Assembly (NCBI GenBank): GCA_016791115.1
Contig: JAEUNL010000072.1
Span: forward strand, 16,329 to 80,328
Length of the DNA: 64,000 nucleotides
DNA from: Rhodocyclaceae bacterium
GTDB lineage: Bacteria; Pseudomonadota; Gammaproteobacteria; Burkholderiales; Rhodocyclaceae
Reading direction: 5' to 3'
Shown: positions 49,262 through 57,956 of the stretch, piece by piece
Layout of the letters: each line of letters starts with the position of its first letter
Numbering within the stretch: the first letter of the stretch is position 1
Program-made: the position numbers and the translations under genes
The notes under the pieces: model-generated
Databases searched by the model: none
The model's input: only the letters and a program-made list of their open reading frames with translations
What the model was told of the DNA's origin: nothing

Positions 49262-49747
49262 TCAGTGATGGTGGTGGCCGCCCGGGCCATGCACGTGGCC
49301 ATGGGCCAGCTCCTCGCGCGTTGCGGCGCGAACCTCGGCGATCGTCATGTCGAAAACCAGCGCGACGCCGGCCAGCGGATGGTTGCCATCGACCACAACC
49401 TTGCCGTCGGCAATGTCGGTGATGGTGTAGAGCATGTCGTCGGCGTCCTCGCCCTCGCCGGCGCGCTCGAACTGCATGCCGACCTTGATGTTCTCCGGGA
49501 ACAGCTCGAGCGGTTCGATGCGGACCAGCTCCGCGTCGTAGTCGCCGAACGCATCCTCGGGCTGGAGTTTGACGACGAGATTCTCCCCGGCGTTCTTGCC
49601 GTGAAGCGCTTCTTCGATGCGGCTGAAAATGCCGTCGTAGCCGCCGTGCAGATAAACCAGCGGGTTCTTGCCGTCGTCGATGATGTTACCGTCCGGGTCC
49701 GTGACCTGATAATTGAGCGTGACGACGGTGTCCTTGGCGATTTGCAT
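49262..49747 (-). CDS. slyD: FKBP-type peptidyl-prolyl isomerase SlyD
   Basis: A 161-residue chaperone/isomerase: FKBP core with insert-in-flap (MQIAKDTVVTLNYQVTDPDG, HPLAGVALVFDMTIAEVRAA) and a histidine-rich metal-binding tail ending HGPGGHHHH. SlyD binds nickel and helps [NiFe] hydrogenase maturation; the tail here is short. Its start overlaps the end of the peroxiredoxin gene by 62 bases. Confidence 0.94.
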   Translation of the reverse strand: MQIAKDTVVTLNYQVTDPDGNIIDDGKNPLVYLHGGYDGIFSRIEEALHGKNAGENLVVKLQPEDAFGDYDAELVRIEPLELFPENIKVGMQFERAGEGEDADDMLYTITDIADGKVVVDGNHPLAGVALVFDMTIAEVRAATREELAHGHVHGPGGHHHH

Positions 49748-50273
49748 GAGCGATTCCTGAATTGTCGAGTTCTCTGACGAGCTGCAGCACCTGGGCCGCA
49801 TGCCCTCTTGGCGTGACGCCATAGAGCGCATGCTGCACCACGCCCCGACGATCCACCACGAAGGTAGAGCGTACCATGCCCATCCGGCTGATGCCGTCGA
49901 TCTCGCGCAATTGCCAAGCGCCGTACTGCGTGCTCACCTCGCATTCCGAGTCGGAAAGCAGGCGTACCGCCAAACCGTGCCGGTCACGGAACTCGGCATG
50001 GGTGATGCAGTCGTCCCGGCTGACACCGATGACCGGGCAGTTGAGCCGCGCGAACTCGGTCTCGAGGTCGCTGAACTCGGTCGCCTCCGCGATGCAGCCC
50101 GGCGTGCCGTCCTTGATGTAGAAGTAGAGGACGAACGGCCGACGGCCAAGCAGATCGCGCAAGTCGAACATGTCCATGTCCGCGTCCGGCAGCGAAAAAT
50201 CCGGCGCCGGCTGCCCGGCATGGATCAGGTGCGTCTCTCCGGCATCTATCGATTCCAGTTGCGATCTCGCCAT
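49686..50273 (-). CDS. Bcp/PrxQ-like peroxiredoxin
   Basis: A 195-residue thiol peroxidase: APDFSLPDADMDMFDLRDLL, then FYIKDGTPGCIAEATEFSDL with peroxidatic Cys60, and FVVDRRGVVQHALYG. Only one cysteine sits in the catalytic motif; the usual BCP resolving cysteine five residues later is absent. Start at 50273 has AGAGG upstream; longer frames to 50366 are possible. Its last 20 codons overlap slyD in another frame, so the two genes are tightly linked. The C-terminal tail past LVRELDNS looks like run-through. Confidence 0.88.
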   Translation of the reverse strand: MARSQLESIDAGETHLIHAGQPAPDFSLPDADMDMFDLRDLLGRRPFVLYFYIKDGTPGCIAEATEFSDLETEFARLNCPVIGVSRDDCITHAEFRDRHGLAVRLLSDSECEVSTQYGAWQLREIDGISRMGMVRSTFVVDRRGVVQHALYGVTPRGHAAQVLQLVRELDNSGIAHANRQGHRRHAQLSGHGPGR

Positions 50274-50416
50274 GTGCCTCTCACCAGAAAATTCGGCTCT
50301 CGAATCCATCGTCGGTCTTGCGTTCACTGCGTCGAGCGGTGTCGCAACTGCAATCTCCGCGAACACTCTTCTTTGAATAGACTAGCGCAATCTCCGCCAC
50401 AAGTTATTTTCGTCAG

Positions 50417-51424
50417 ATGACACCGATCGTACCTGCGTCGATGCGCGCGATGCTGCTCGAAAGGACCGGCGGACCGCTCGTCGCCGCGACGCTAGACGTG
50501 CCGCGGCCGGGCACGGCGCAGGTGTTGGTGCGCGTCGAAGCGTGTGGCGTATGCCGCACCGACCTTCACCTGATGGACGGCGAACTTCCCGACCCGCGCA
50601 CGCCGATCGTTCCCGGACACGAGATCGTCGGCCGCGTCGTCAAATGCGGGCCGGGTGTCGCCGGACTCGCGCCGGGACGGCGGGTCGGCATTCCCTGGCT
50701 TGGCCATACCTGCGGGCACTGCGGCTTCTGCCTGCACGGACAGGAGAACCTCTGCGACGAGGCGCGCTTCACCGGCTGCCACATCCACGGCGGCTACGCC
50801 GAGTTCACCGTTGCCGACGCCCGCTATTGCTTCCCGATCGACGAATCGATCGATGCCGCTCACGCCGCACCGCTGCTGTGCGCCGGGCTGATCGGCTACC
50901 GTGCGCTTGTGATGGCAGGCGAGGCGGAACGTCTCGGCATTTACGGCTTCGGCGCCGCGGCGCATATCGTCACCCAGATCGCGCTGTGGCAGGGACGCAG
51001 CGTCCTTGCCTTCACCCGGTCCGGCGACACGGCGAGCCAGGTTTTCGCGCGCAGCCTCGGCGCGCAATGGGCCGGCGATTCGCAGCAGGCACCGCCCGAG
51101 CCGCTCGACGCCGCACTGATCTTCGCACCGGTGGGCGCGCTGGTGCCGGCGGCACTGCGTGCGCTGCGCAAGGGCGGCATCGTGGTCTGTGCCGGCATCC
51201 ACATGAGCGAGATCCCGGCTTTCCCTTACGACATCCTGTGGGGCGAACGCCAGATCCGTTCGGTGGCCAATCTCACGCGCCGCGACGGCGAAGAATTCCT
51301 CGCCCTCGCGCCGCGCATCCCGGTCCGCACGGAAATCGAACGCTTCGCGCTCGCCGATGCCAACCTCGCGCTCGACCGGCTGCGCCGCGGCGACATCCAG
51401 GGCGCGGCGGTGCTGATTCCGTGA
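50417..51424 (+). CDS. Zinc-dependent alcohol dehydrogenase
   Basis: A 335-residue medium-chain dehydrogenase: VEACGVCRTDLHLMDGELPD, PIVPGHEIVGRVV with the catalytic zinc ligands, structural zinc loop CGHCGFCLHGQENLC, and a Rossmann part with GIYGFGAAAHIVTQ. It resembles the AdhA-like group acting on short alcohols or aldehydes with NAD(P)H; the substrate is not evident. Stand-alone, divergent from the peroxiredoxin gene. Confidence 0.9.
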   Translation: MTPIVPASMRAMLLERTGGPLVAATLDVPRPGTAQVLVRVEACGVCRTDLHLMDGELPDPRTPIVPGHEIVGRVVKCGPGVAGLAPGRRVGIPWLGHTCGHCGFCLHGQENLCDEARFTGCHIHGGYAEFTVADARYCFPIDESIDAAHAAPLLCAGLIGYRALVMAGEAERLGIYGFGAAAHIVTQIALWQGRSVLAFTRSGDTASQVFARSLGAQWAGDSQQAPPEPLDAALIFAPVGALVPAALRALRKGGIVVCAGIHMSEIPAFPYDILWGERQIRSVANLTRRDGEEFLALAPRIPVRTEIERFALADANLALDRLRRGDIQGAAVLIP

Positions 51425-51455
51425 TGAAGGCGGCGCTCGGCGGTAGCTGCGCGGA

Positions 51456-51974
51456 TCAGATGCCGTAGCGGGCTGCGATCGCGCGCGCCTTCTGCGGCGA
51501 CTTCGCCGCCAGCCAGGCATAGGCGCCATAACGCAGGCCCTTGCCGCCGAGCAGGGCGAGAAAGGCCAGCGGCAGCGGTTGCGCGACGACGGCACAAACC
51601 GCAAGAGCCGGTGTCTGCGGCAGCGGGATCACCGTCACGAGGAACAACGCCCATACCCCCCACGCCGCCACCCAGCCGCTGACCCGCGCATAGACGCCCG
51701 ATTGCACGATGCCGGGAAAGCGCACCACCAGCTGATCCCAACCAAGATGGTGGAAGAACGCGAAGAGAATCAGTGAGCCGGCCGCCGCCGCCAGGCTGGA
51801 AAGCAGCCAGATGCGCACCCAGCGCCGGTTGTCGAGCAGCACGGCGCTGCACAGCACGGCACCGAACGGCACGCTGGGCACCAGCGTGAGCCCGAACGAA
51901 ACCAGTGCCACCCACGAGGCGTAATGGCGGCTCGCGATGTGGCGTTCGAGGAATTCCCGCATGCGTGCGGGCAT
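51456..51974 (-). CDS. VTT/DedA-like membrane protein
   Basis: About 172 residues from the ATG at 51974 (177 from a GTG at 51989). Four or five hydrophobic segments with FGLTLVPSVPFGAVLCSAVL and FLVTVIPLPQTPALAVCAVV, the reentrant-loop pattern of VTT (SNARE-associated) proteins, some of which move lipids across the membrane. Shorter than DedA (about 200). Convergent with the dehydrogenase gene; role unknown. Confidence 0.7.
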   Translation of the reverse strand: MPARMREFLERHIASRHYASWVALVSFGLTLVPSVPFGAVLCSAVLLDNRRWVRIWLLSSLAAAAGSLILFAFFHHLGWDQLVVRFPGIVQSGVYARVSGWVAAWGVWALFLVTVIPLPQTPALAVCAVVAQPLPLAFLALLGGKGLRYGAYAWLAAKSPQKARAIAARYGI

Positions 51975-52094
51975 CAGGTGCAGGATCACGCGTTCTGGCC
52001 GGTTTCGGTTCGACGTGGCGGCTGCGGGATTCTACTTGGCTCGGGTTCGCATGTCGGGGCCGGCACGCAAATTACGCTTGCACTTTTCCGATAA

Positions 52095-52110
52095 CTGTAC
52101 AAAACTACAG
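52095..52110 (+). promoter_or_regulatory. SOS (LexA) box
   Basis: CTGTACAAAACTACAG fits the LexA operator pattern CTGT-N8-ACAG exactly. It is 44 bases before the glyoxalase-fold gene, whose stop is four bases before lexA, so LexA would control itself from this site. Confidence 0.85.
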
Positions 52111-52153
52111 CAGTTGCATACTACTGCCGGAACGCATCCGCCACACCCGAGCC

Positions 52154-52555
52154 ATGGAAGCCCGCCTCTCGCTCGTCACCCTCGGCGTCGCCGACCTCAC
52201 CCGCTCGATCGCCTTCTACCGCGACGGGCTGGGCCTGCCGCTGCGGCCGGAAAGCGCGGGTGACGTTGCCTTCTTCGGCCTTGCCGGCGTCTGGCTGGCG
52301 CTCTACCCGCGTGCCGCGCTGGCCGAGGATGCCCTGACCAGCCCGGAAGGCAGCGGCTTCCGCGGCTTCACGCTGGCGCACAACCTGCGCAGCGAAGCCG
52401 AGGTCGACGCCCTGCTCGCACAGGCCTGCAGCGCCGGCGCCACGCTGGTCAAGCCTGCACACAAGACATTCTGGGGCGGCTACTCCGGCTACTTCGCCGA
52501 TCCCGACGGCTTCCTCTGGGAAATTGCCCACAACCCGCATTTCTGGATCGAGTAA
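52154..52555 (+). CDS. Glyoxalase/VOC-superfamily protein upstream of lexA
   Basis: A 133-residue VOC-fold protein: [20 protein letters not shown] and GLGLPLRP at the start, [20 protein letters not shown] at the end (the metal-ligand glutamate). It may be a lactoylglutathione-lyase-like enzyme or a resistance protein; the substrate is unknown. Its position between the SOS box and lexA, four bases from lexA, puts it under DNA-damage control. Confidence 0.88.
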   Translation: MEARLSLVTLGVADLTRSIAFYRDGLGLPLRPESAGDVAFFGLAGVWLALYPRAALAEDALTSPEGSGFRGFTLAHNLRSEAEVDALLAQACSAGATLVKPAHKTFWGGYSGYFADPDGFLWEIAHNPHFWIE

Positions 52556-52559
52556 TCCG

Positions 52560-53174
52560 ATGAGCGAAAACAGCGAAAAACTCACCCCGCGCCAGGCCGA
52601 GATCCTGCAACTGATCCGCGACAGCGTCGAGGCCAGCGGCGCCCCGCCCACCCGCGCCGAGATCGCGAAGTTCTTCGGCTTCCGCTCGCCCAATGCCGCC
52701 GAAGAGCACCTGCGCGCGCTGGCGCGCAAAGGCGTCATCGCGCTCGAGGAAGGCCGCGCGCGCGGCATCCGCCTGCTGGTCGACCTCGGCCTGCCGCTGA
52801 TCGGCCGCGTCGCCGCCGGCAGTCCGATACTCGCCACCGAACACGTGCAGGCGCGCTACCAGGTCGACCCGGCGATGTTCAAGCCGCGCGCCGACTACCT
52901 GCTGCGCGTGCGCGGCATGAGCATGCGCGACGCCGGCATCCTCGACGGCGATCTGCTCGCCGTGCATCAGACCACCGAAGTGCGCAGTGGCCAGATCGTC
53001 GTCGCCCGCCTGCACGACGAGGTCACAGTCAAACGCCTGCGTCGCAAGGGCAGCATCGTCGAATTGCTGCCCGAAAACCCCGAGTTCGCGCCGATCGTCG
53101 TCGACACGCGCAGCGAACCACTGGTGATCGAAGGGCTGGCGGTGGGATTGATCCGCAACGGGCGCTTGTCGTAA
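52560..53174 (+). CDS. lexA: LexA repressor
   Basis: A 204-residue SOS repressor: winged helix (residues about 1-70, [36 protein letters not shown]), self-cleavage bond Ala86-Gly87 (RVAAGSPI), catalytic Ser121 (RGMSMRDAG) and Lys158 (EVTVKRLRR). All residues for RecA-stimulated cleavage are present. Controlled from the box at 52095. Confidence 0.97.
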   Translation: MSENSEKLTPRQAEILQLIRDSVEASGAPPTRAEIAKFFGFRSPNAAEEHLRALARKGVIALEEGRARGIRLLVDLGLPLIGRVAAGSPILATEHVQARYQVDPAMFKPRADYLLRVRGMSMRDAGILDGDLLAVHQTTEVRSGQIVVARLHDEVTVKRLRRKGSIVELLPENPEFAPIVVDTRSEPLVIEGLAVGLIRNGRLS

Positions 53175-53231
53175 CGCCTGCTCTCCTTCTCTCGCAGGGG
53201 GAGATTTTTCATTGACATCGGAGGATCCGGC

Positions 53232-53579
53232 ATGACCTACCAAGGAAGCTGCCACTGCGGGCGCATCGCCTTCGAGGTCGAAGGCGACATCGAACGGGTG
53301 ATCGAATGCAACTGCTCGCACTGCAGCCGCAAGGGCTATCTGCTGTGGTTCGTGCCGCGCGACAAGCTGCGCCTCGCCACGCCGGAAAACGATCTCGCCA
53401 CCTACACCTTCAACAAGCACGTCATCAAGCACCGCTTCTGCCCGGTCTGCGGCTGCGCACCGTTCGGCGAAGGCGCCGATCCGTCGGGCAAGGCCACGGC
53501 GGCAATCAACGTGCGCTGCCTGGAGAACATCGACCTGGGCGCGCTCGAGCGCGTCGCAGTCGACGGGCGCAGTTTCTGA
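53232..53579 (+). CDS. GFA (CENP-V) family zinc protein
   Basis: A 115-residue protein with the GFA zinc-binding cysteines: GSCHCGRIAFEVEG, ECNCSHCSRKGYL and RFCPVCGCAPFGEG. Named after glutathione-dependent formaldehyde-activating enzyme, though most members are not that enzyme. Sits 57 bases after lexA with GGAGG before the ATG, in the SOS gene string. Confidence 0.9.
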   Translation: MTYQGSCHCGRIAFEVEGDIERVIECNCSHCSRKGYLLWFVPRDKLRLATPENDLATYTFNKHVIKHRFCPVCGCAPFGEGADPSGKATAAINVRCLENIDLGALERVAVDGRSF

Positions 53580-53688
53580 AGCAATGCAAGCACCAGAACG
53601 CAAGCTGATCGCACGACACGATGCGCACCGTCCGGCGCGGCCCGAATCCGCCGGCATGGCCCGCACATCGATAACGGAATAGCGAAAC

Positions 53689-54456
53689 ATGGCCGGCATC
53701 CTGCATCTTGCCGATCTTCCGCCGCGCAGCGACATCTGGCGCGGTGACAGCATCGCGACCCCATCGCTGCCCGGCATCGCCAGCGGATTCGCCGCGCTCG
53801 ACGCCGAACTCCCGGGCGGCGGCTGGCCGGCCGGTGCGCTGACCGAAATCTATCCCGAGGTGGAAGGCATCGGCGAGTTCTCGCTGCTCGCGCCGGCGCT
53901 CGCACGCCTCGCCATCGACGACAAATGGATCGCCTGCATCGCCCCGCCGCATCTGCCCTATGCACCCGCACTCGCCGCGCTCGGCATCGATCTTTCGCGC
54001 CTGCTGGTCGTGCGCACGCGATCGCGCGCCGAAACGCTCTGGGCCACCCGCCAGTCGATCGCCTCGCGGGCCTGCAGCGCCGTGCTGTGCTGGCTGGCCG
54101 GCGCCGACATGCCGAGCCTGCGGCGTCTGCAACTGGCGGCTGAATCCTCGCCGGTGATGGCCGTGCTGTTCCGCCCGTCGAGCGAAGCCCGGCAGGCATC
54201 CCCCGCTGCGCTCAAGCTGCAATTGGCGTCACGGCTCGACGGGCTTGCGCTGCGCATACTCAAGCGCCGCGGCGCGCCGCTCGCCGCGCCGATCGTGTTG
54301 CCGCAACTGCAATGCACGGCCCGCGCGCTGCCGCACCTTGCTTCGCACCTTGCTTCAAACCCCGCATCATCCGAGCTTGCCCATGACGATCTGGCTGGCA
54401 CTCCATCTGCCCGCCCTGCCGCTGCAGGTCTGCACGCGTGCCGAGCATGCCGCTGA
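53689..54456 (+). CDS. imuA: Translesion synthesis-associated protein ImuA
   Basis: A 255-residue RecA/SulA-like protein: SLPGIASGFAALDAELPGGG, WPAGALTEIYPEVEGIGEFS and LLAPALARLA, the typical ImuA start without a working Walker A. In the mutasome ImuA links RecA to ImuB and DnaE2. The last 74 bases overlap imuB in another frame. The 109 bases before it show no LexA box, so it probably depends on the upstream SOS promoter. Confidence 0.88.
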   Translation: MAGILHLADLPPRSDIWRGDSIATPSLPGIASGFAALDAELPGGGWPAGALTEIYPEVEGIGEFSLLAPALARLAIDDKWIACIAPPHLPYAPALAALGIDLSRLLVVRTRSRAETLWATRQSIASRACSAVLCWLAGADMPSLRRLQLAAESSPVMAVLFRPSSEARQASPAALKLQLASRLDGLALRILKRRGAPLAAPIVLPQLQCTARALPHLASHLASNPASSELAHDDLAGTPSARPAAAGLHACRACR

Positions 54457-55849
54457 AATACCGCTCGCGGTGTTCAGCTCCGCACCCCGCTCGCGCCTGG
54501 TGGCAGCGAATGCTCGTGCGCTGGCTGCCGGCCTCCGTCCCGGCCTCGGCCTGGCCAGCGCACTGGCTCTAGCGCCGGGCCTCGTCGTCCGGCTGCACGA
54601 TCCCGCCGGCGAAGCCGCGCTGCTCGCCGAGCTCGCCTGCTGGGCTGCGCAGTTCTCGCCGCAACTCGCGCTCGATCCGCCAGACTGCGTGGTGCTCGAC
54701 GTCGGCGCCAGCCTCACGCTGTTCGGCGGCCTGCACGAGTTGATGGCGCGCATCGCGCACGGGGTCGCCTCCCTCGGCCTGCAGCCGGCACTGGCCGCTG
54801 CCCCCACGCCGCTGGCTGCGCGCTGGCTTGCGGTCAGCGGCGGCGGGCGCATCGTCGAGCGCGTCGAAGACCTGCCGGCGCGCCTCGCCTCGCTGCCGGT
54901 CGGCGTACTGGCCTGCACGGCGGACGACAAGCATCCGGTTCGCAGCGAATCGATCGAGCTGCTCGAAACCATCGGCATCGGCACTCTCGGCCAATGCCTG
55001 CAGTTGCCACGCGACGGCCTGGCGAAGCGCGAGGCACAAGGCATCACGCGTGCGCTCGACCGTGCATTCGGCCGCCTGCCCGACCTGCGCCTGCCCTTCG
55101 TGCCGCCACAGATCTTCCGCTCGCGCATCGAACTGCCGCAGCCGAGCGCCGACACCGGCCAGATCGCCTTCGCCGTGCGGCGGCTGCTCGCCGCGCTGGC
55201 CGGCCATCTCGCTGCGCACCAGGCAGGCATCGAGCACTACCGGCTGCGGCTCGAACACGACAACCTGCCTGCCACCACGCTGACCGTGCATCTCGGCGTC
55301 GCATCGCGCGACGAGGCACGCTGCAACCTGCTCGCGCAGGAACACCTCGCCGCCCTGCGGTTCGTCGCGCCTGCCATCGCGGTCGGCCTGGAAGCCGCGC
55401 AGATCCTGCCCCTGCCGGGCGAGACAGCGACGCTGTTTGGCGCGCAGCTCGGCAATCCGCGCGATCAAGCCGCGGCACGCAGCCTGCTCGTGGAACGCCT
55501 GCGCGCGCGCCTCGGCGACACTGCGGTGATCGGCATCGCCGGGCAGGCGGACCATCGGCCGGAACGTGCCTGGCAGGCCGTCGCCCCCCGCAACGCGGCC
55601 GCCTGCCACGACGACGCATGCGCAACGCAACCGCGCCCGGTCTGGCTGTTGTCCGAGCCCCGGCCGCTCGCCGCCAGCGACCGGTTGCAACTGCTCGCCG
55701 GCCCCGAACGCATCGAATCAGGGTGGTGGGACGGGCACGACATCGGCCGCGACTACCACCTCGCCCTCGGCCCGCAGGGCCGGCTGCTGTGGGTGTATCG
55801 CCAACTGCGCGACGAGACAGCGTGGTTCGTGCATGGCATCTTCGCCTGA
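54383..55849 (+). CDS. imuB: ImuB, catalytically inactive Y-family polymerase
   Basis: A 488-residue Y-family polymerase homologue: MTIWLALHLPALPLQVCTRA at the start has His where active polymerases carry the first catalytic Asp, as in other ImuB proteins. The fingers/palm region contains CVVLDVGASLTLFGG. The C-terminus (about 340-480) is the ImuB-specific part. ImuB tethers DnaE2 to the beta clamp. No dnaE2 follows; a MATE gene does. Confidence 0.9.
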   Translation: MTIWLALHLPALPLQVCTRAEHAAEIPLAVFSSAPRSRLVAANARALAAGLRPGLGLASALALAPGLVVRLHDPAGEAALLAELACWAAQFSPQLALDPPDCVVLDVGASLTLFGGLHELMARIAHGVASLGLQPALAAAPTPLAARWLAVSGGGRIVERVEDLPARLASLPVGVLACTADDKHPVRSESIELLETIGIGTLGQCLQLPRDGLAKREAQGITRALDRAFGRLPDLRLPFVPPQIFRSRIELPQPSADTGQIAFAVRRLLAALAGHLAAHQAGIEHYRLRLEHDNLPATTLTVHLGVASRDEARCNLLAQEHLAALRFVAPAIAVGLEAAQILPLPGETATLFGAQLGNPRDQAAARSLLVERLRARLGDTAVIGIAGQADHRPERAWQAVAPRNAAACHDDACATQPRPVWLLSEPRPLAASDRLQLLAGPERIESGWWDGHDIGRDYHLALGPQGRLLWVYRQLRDETAWFVHGIFA

Positions 55850-55924
55850 CGGCGCGGCGGCCTCCGGCCCGCCCCCGGCAACCACTCGGTTACCATTCGC
55901 CTTCAGCCATTCCAGCCGCCCCAC

Positions 55925-57274
55925 TTGCCATCCGTTCCTGCCCGCCTGTTCCACCTCGCCTGGCCCGTCCTGATCGGCCAGCTTGCCGCGATGGGCATGA
56001 TGGTCTCCGACACCATGCTGGTGGCGCGTTACTCGACCGTCGACCTTGCCGCCGTCGCCGTCGGCAGCGGCATCTATGTATCGATCACCTTCTCGCTCGC
56101 CGGCGTGCTCTCGGCGCTGGCGCCGACCATCGCGCACCTCTACGGCGCCAGACGCCTCGACGACATCGCGCCCGAATTCCACCAGGGCGTGTGGCTCGCA
56201 CTGCTGCTCGCCATTCCCGGCGTGCTCCTGCTCTGCATGCCCGATCCGCTGCTCTCTCTGACGCGGCTGGCGCCCGAAGTCGAGGCACGCACCCGAGCCT
56301 ACCTGCTGGTGCTGGCCTTCGGCGTCCCCGCGGCGATGGTCTATCGCGCGGTGTTCATGTTCAACCAGGCGATCGGCCGACCACGCCCGATGATGGTCAT
56401 TTCGCTGATCGGCACCACCCTGCACGTGCCGCTTTCCTGGGCGCTGATCCACGGCGCGGGGCCGTTCCCGGAACTCGGCGCGATCGGTTGCGCGGTTTCC
56501 AACGTGGTCGTCTACGCGACCGGGTGCGCGCTCGGCCTTGCCTGGATCAGCCGCGCAACGCCGTATGTACCGTTCCGGCTGTTCGCGAACTGGCAGACGC
56601 CGCGACTTGCGCCGATCCGCGCGCTGGTCCGGCTCGGCGCGCCAATGGGATTCTCCAACTTCGTCGAGATCACCTCGTTCGCGCTGATCGCGCTGTTCGT
56701 CGGCGAACTCGGCGCGGCAGTGGTCGCCGGCCATCGCGTCGTTGGCAACATGCACGGCCTGATGTTCATGATGCCGCTCGCACTCGGCACCGCAACGTTG
56801 GTGCTGGTCGGGCAGGCCGCCGGCGCACAGGACTGGAGCCGGGCGCGCCTATCCGCCCTCACCGGGGTGGCGATCGCGGGGGCACTGGCGATCGCCTTCG
56901 GCCTCGCCGTGTGGCTGGCACGCGCATCCATCGTCTCGCTCTACACGCCCGACCCGGCAGTACAGACCGTTGCGCTCGGCCTGATCGGCTACTCCGCAGT
57001 GTTCCTGTTCTTCGACGCCACGCACACGCTCGCTTCATTCTCGCTGCGCGGCTACAAGGTGAGCTTTCTGCCGATGCTGGTGCACGTCGTCTGCTTCTGG
57101 GGCATCGGCCTGTCGGGCGGCTGGTGGCTGTGCTTCCGCGGACTGGGCACCACGGTGGCCCCGATGGGCGCCGCCGGATTCTGGGCCATGTCGACGCTCG
57201 CCACGGTCGCGGCCCTGCTGCTGATCGGCGGTTTGCTGCTGAAGGTAGGCGCAGCAAAAGTGCGCGGCGTGTGA
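55925..57274 (+). CDS. MATE-family efflux transporter (NorM/DinF type)
   Basis: A 449-residue, twelve-helix MATE transporter: HLAWPVLIGQLAAMGMMVSD, DLAAVAVGSGIYVSITFSLA and GRPRPMMVISLIGTTLHVPL. It exports cationic drugs or toxic metabolites by H+ or Na+ exchange. It begins with TTG, 75 bases after imuB on the same strand. In E. coli the MATE gene dinF follows lexA and is SOS-controlled, so this may be a comparable arrangement. Confidence 0.92.
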   Translation: MPSVPARLFHLAWPVLIGQLAAMGMMVSDTMLVARYSTVDLAAVAVGSGIYVSITFSLAGVLSALAPTIAHLYGARRLDDIAPEFHQGVWLALLLAIPGVLLLCMPDPLLSLTRLAPEVEARTRAYLLVLAFGVPAAMVYRAVFMFNQAIGRPRPMMVISLIGTTLHVPLSWALIHGAGPFPELGAIGCAVSNVVVYATGCALGLAWISRATPYVPFRLFANWQTPRLAPIRALVRLGAPMGFSNFVEITSFALIALFVGELGAAVVAGHRVVGNMHGLMFMMPLALGTATLVLVGQAAGAQDWSRARLSALTGVAIAGALAIAFGLAVWLARASIVSLYTPDPAVQTVALGLIGYSAVFLFFDATHTLASFSLRGYKVSFLPMLVHVVCFWGIGLSGGWWLCFRGLGTTVAPMGAAGFWAMSTLATVAALLLIGGLLLKVGAAKVRGV

Positions 57275-57300
57275 ATGAACGCAGCGCGTGCCGCAGCCGC

Positions 57301-57942
57301 TCAGGCCTCGATCAGGCCGTGGCGCACCGCAATCAGCGTCATCTCGGCCTGGTTGGACACGCCGAGCTTCTGCTTGATGTTATACAGATGCGTACCGACC
57401 GTGGACGGCGACAGCTTCAGCGTGTCGGCGATCTGATTGACCGACTGGCCGCGCGCCAGTTGCACGAACACTTCGAACTCGCGCTCTGAAAGCTGCTCGA
57501 CCGGATTCTGCTCGCCGGTCAGGTCCTGCACCGCCATGCGCTGCGCGATCTGCGGATCGAGGAACATTCGCCCGCGCGCCACCATGCGAATCGCGTCGAT
57601 CAGCGCCTCCGGGGCGCCACGCTTCGACAGATAGCCGAGCGCACCGGCCTTCAGGACACGGCGCGGGTGGCTGGTGTCCTCGTGCGCCGACAGCGCGAGG
57701 ATGCGCGCGTTCTTGTCTCGCGCGACGATGCGCTTCACCGCCTCGATGCCCCCCATGCCCGGCATCGCGATATCCATCACCACCACGTCGGGCGCTACCT
57801 CGGAATAGCGCTGGTAGGCTGCCTCGCCGGTTTCGGCCTCCGCGATGACATCGATGTCGTCGGTCGCCTGCAACAGCAGCTTGAACCCCATCCTGACGAC
57901 CGCATGGTCGTCAACCAGCATTACCTTCGTCTTGATCGTCAT
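57301..57942 (-). CDS. NarL/LuxR-family response regulator
   Basis: A 213-residue regulator: receiver domain with Asp57 in VVMDIAMPGMGG and LSKRGAPEALIDAIR, then a LuxR-type helix-turn-helix (about 145-210: LSEREFEVFVQLARGQSVNQ, LSPSTVGTHLYNIKQKLGV). Third gene of pip-kinase-regulator, 14 bases after the kinase. Its position beside pqq invites comparison with LuxR-type regulators of PQQ-dependent alcohol oxidation, but this is inference. Confidence 0.93.
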   Translation of the reverse strand: MTIKTKVMLVDDHAVVRMGFKLLLQATDDIDVIAEAETGEAAYQRYSEVAPDVVVMDIAMPGMGGIEAVKRIVARDKNARILALSAHEDTSHPRRVLKAGALGYLSKRGAPEALIDAIRMVARGRMFLDPQIAQRMAVQDLTGEQNPVEQLSEREFEVFVQLARGQSVNQIADTLKLSPSTVGTHLYNIKQKLGVSNQAEMTLIAVRHGLIEA

Positions 57943-57956
57943 TTCGTTCCGCTTCG

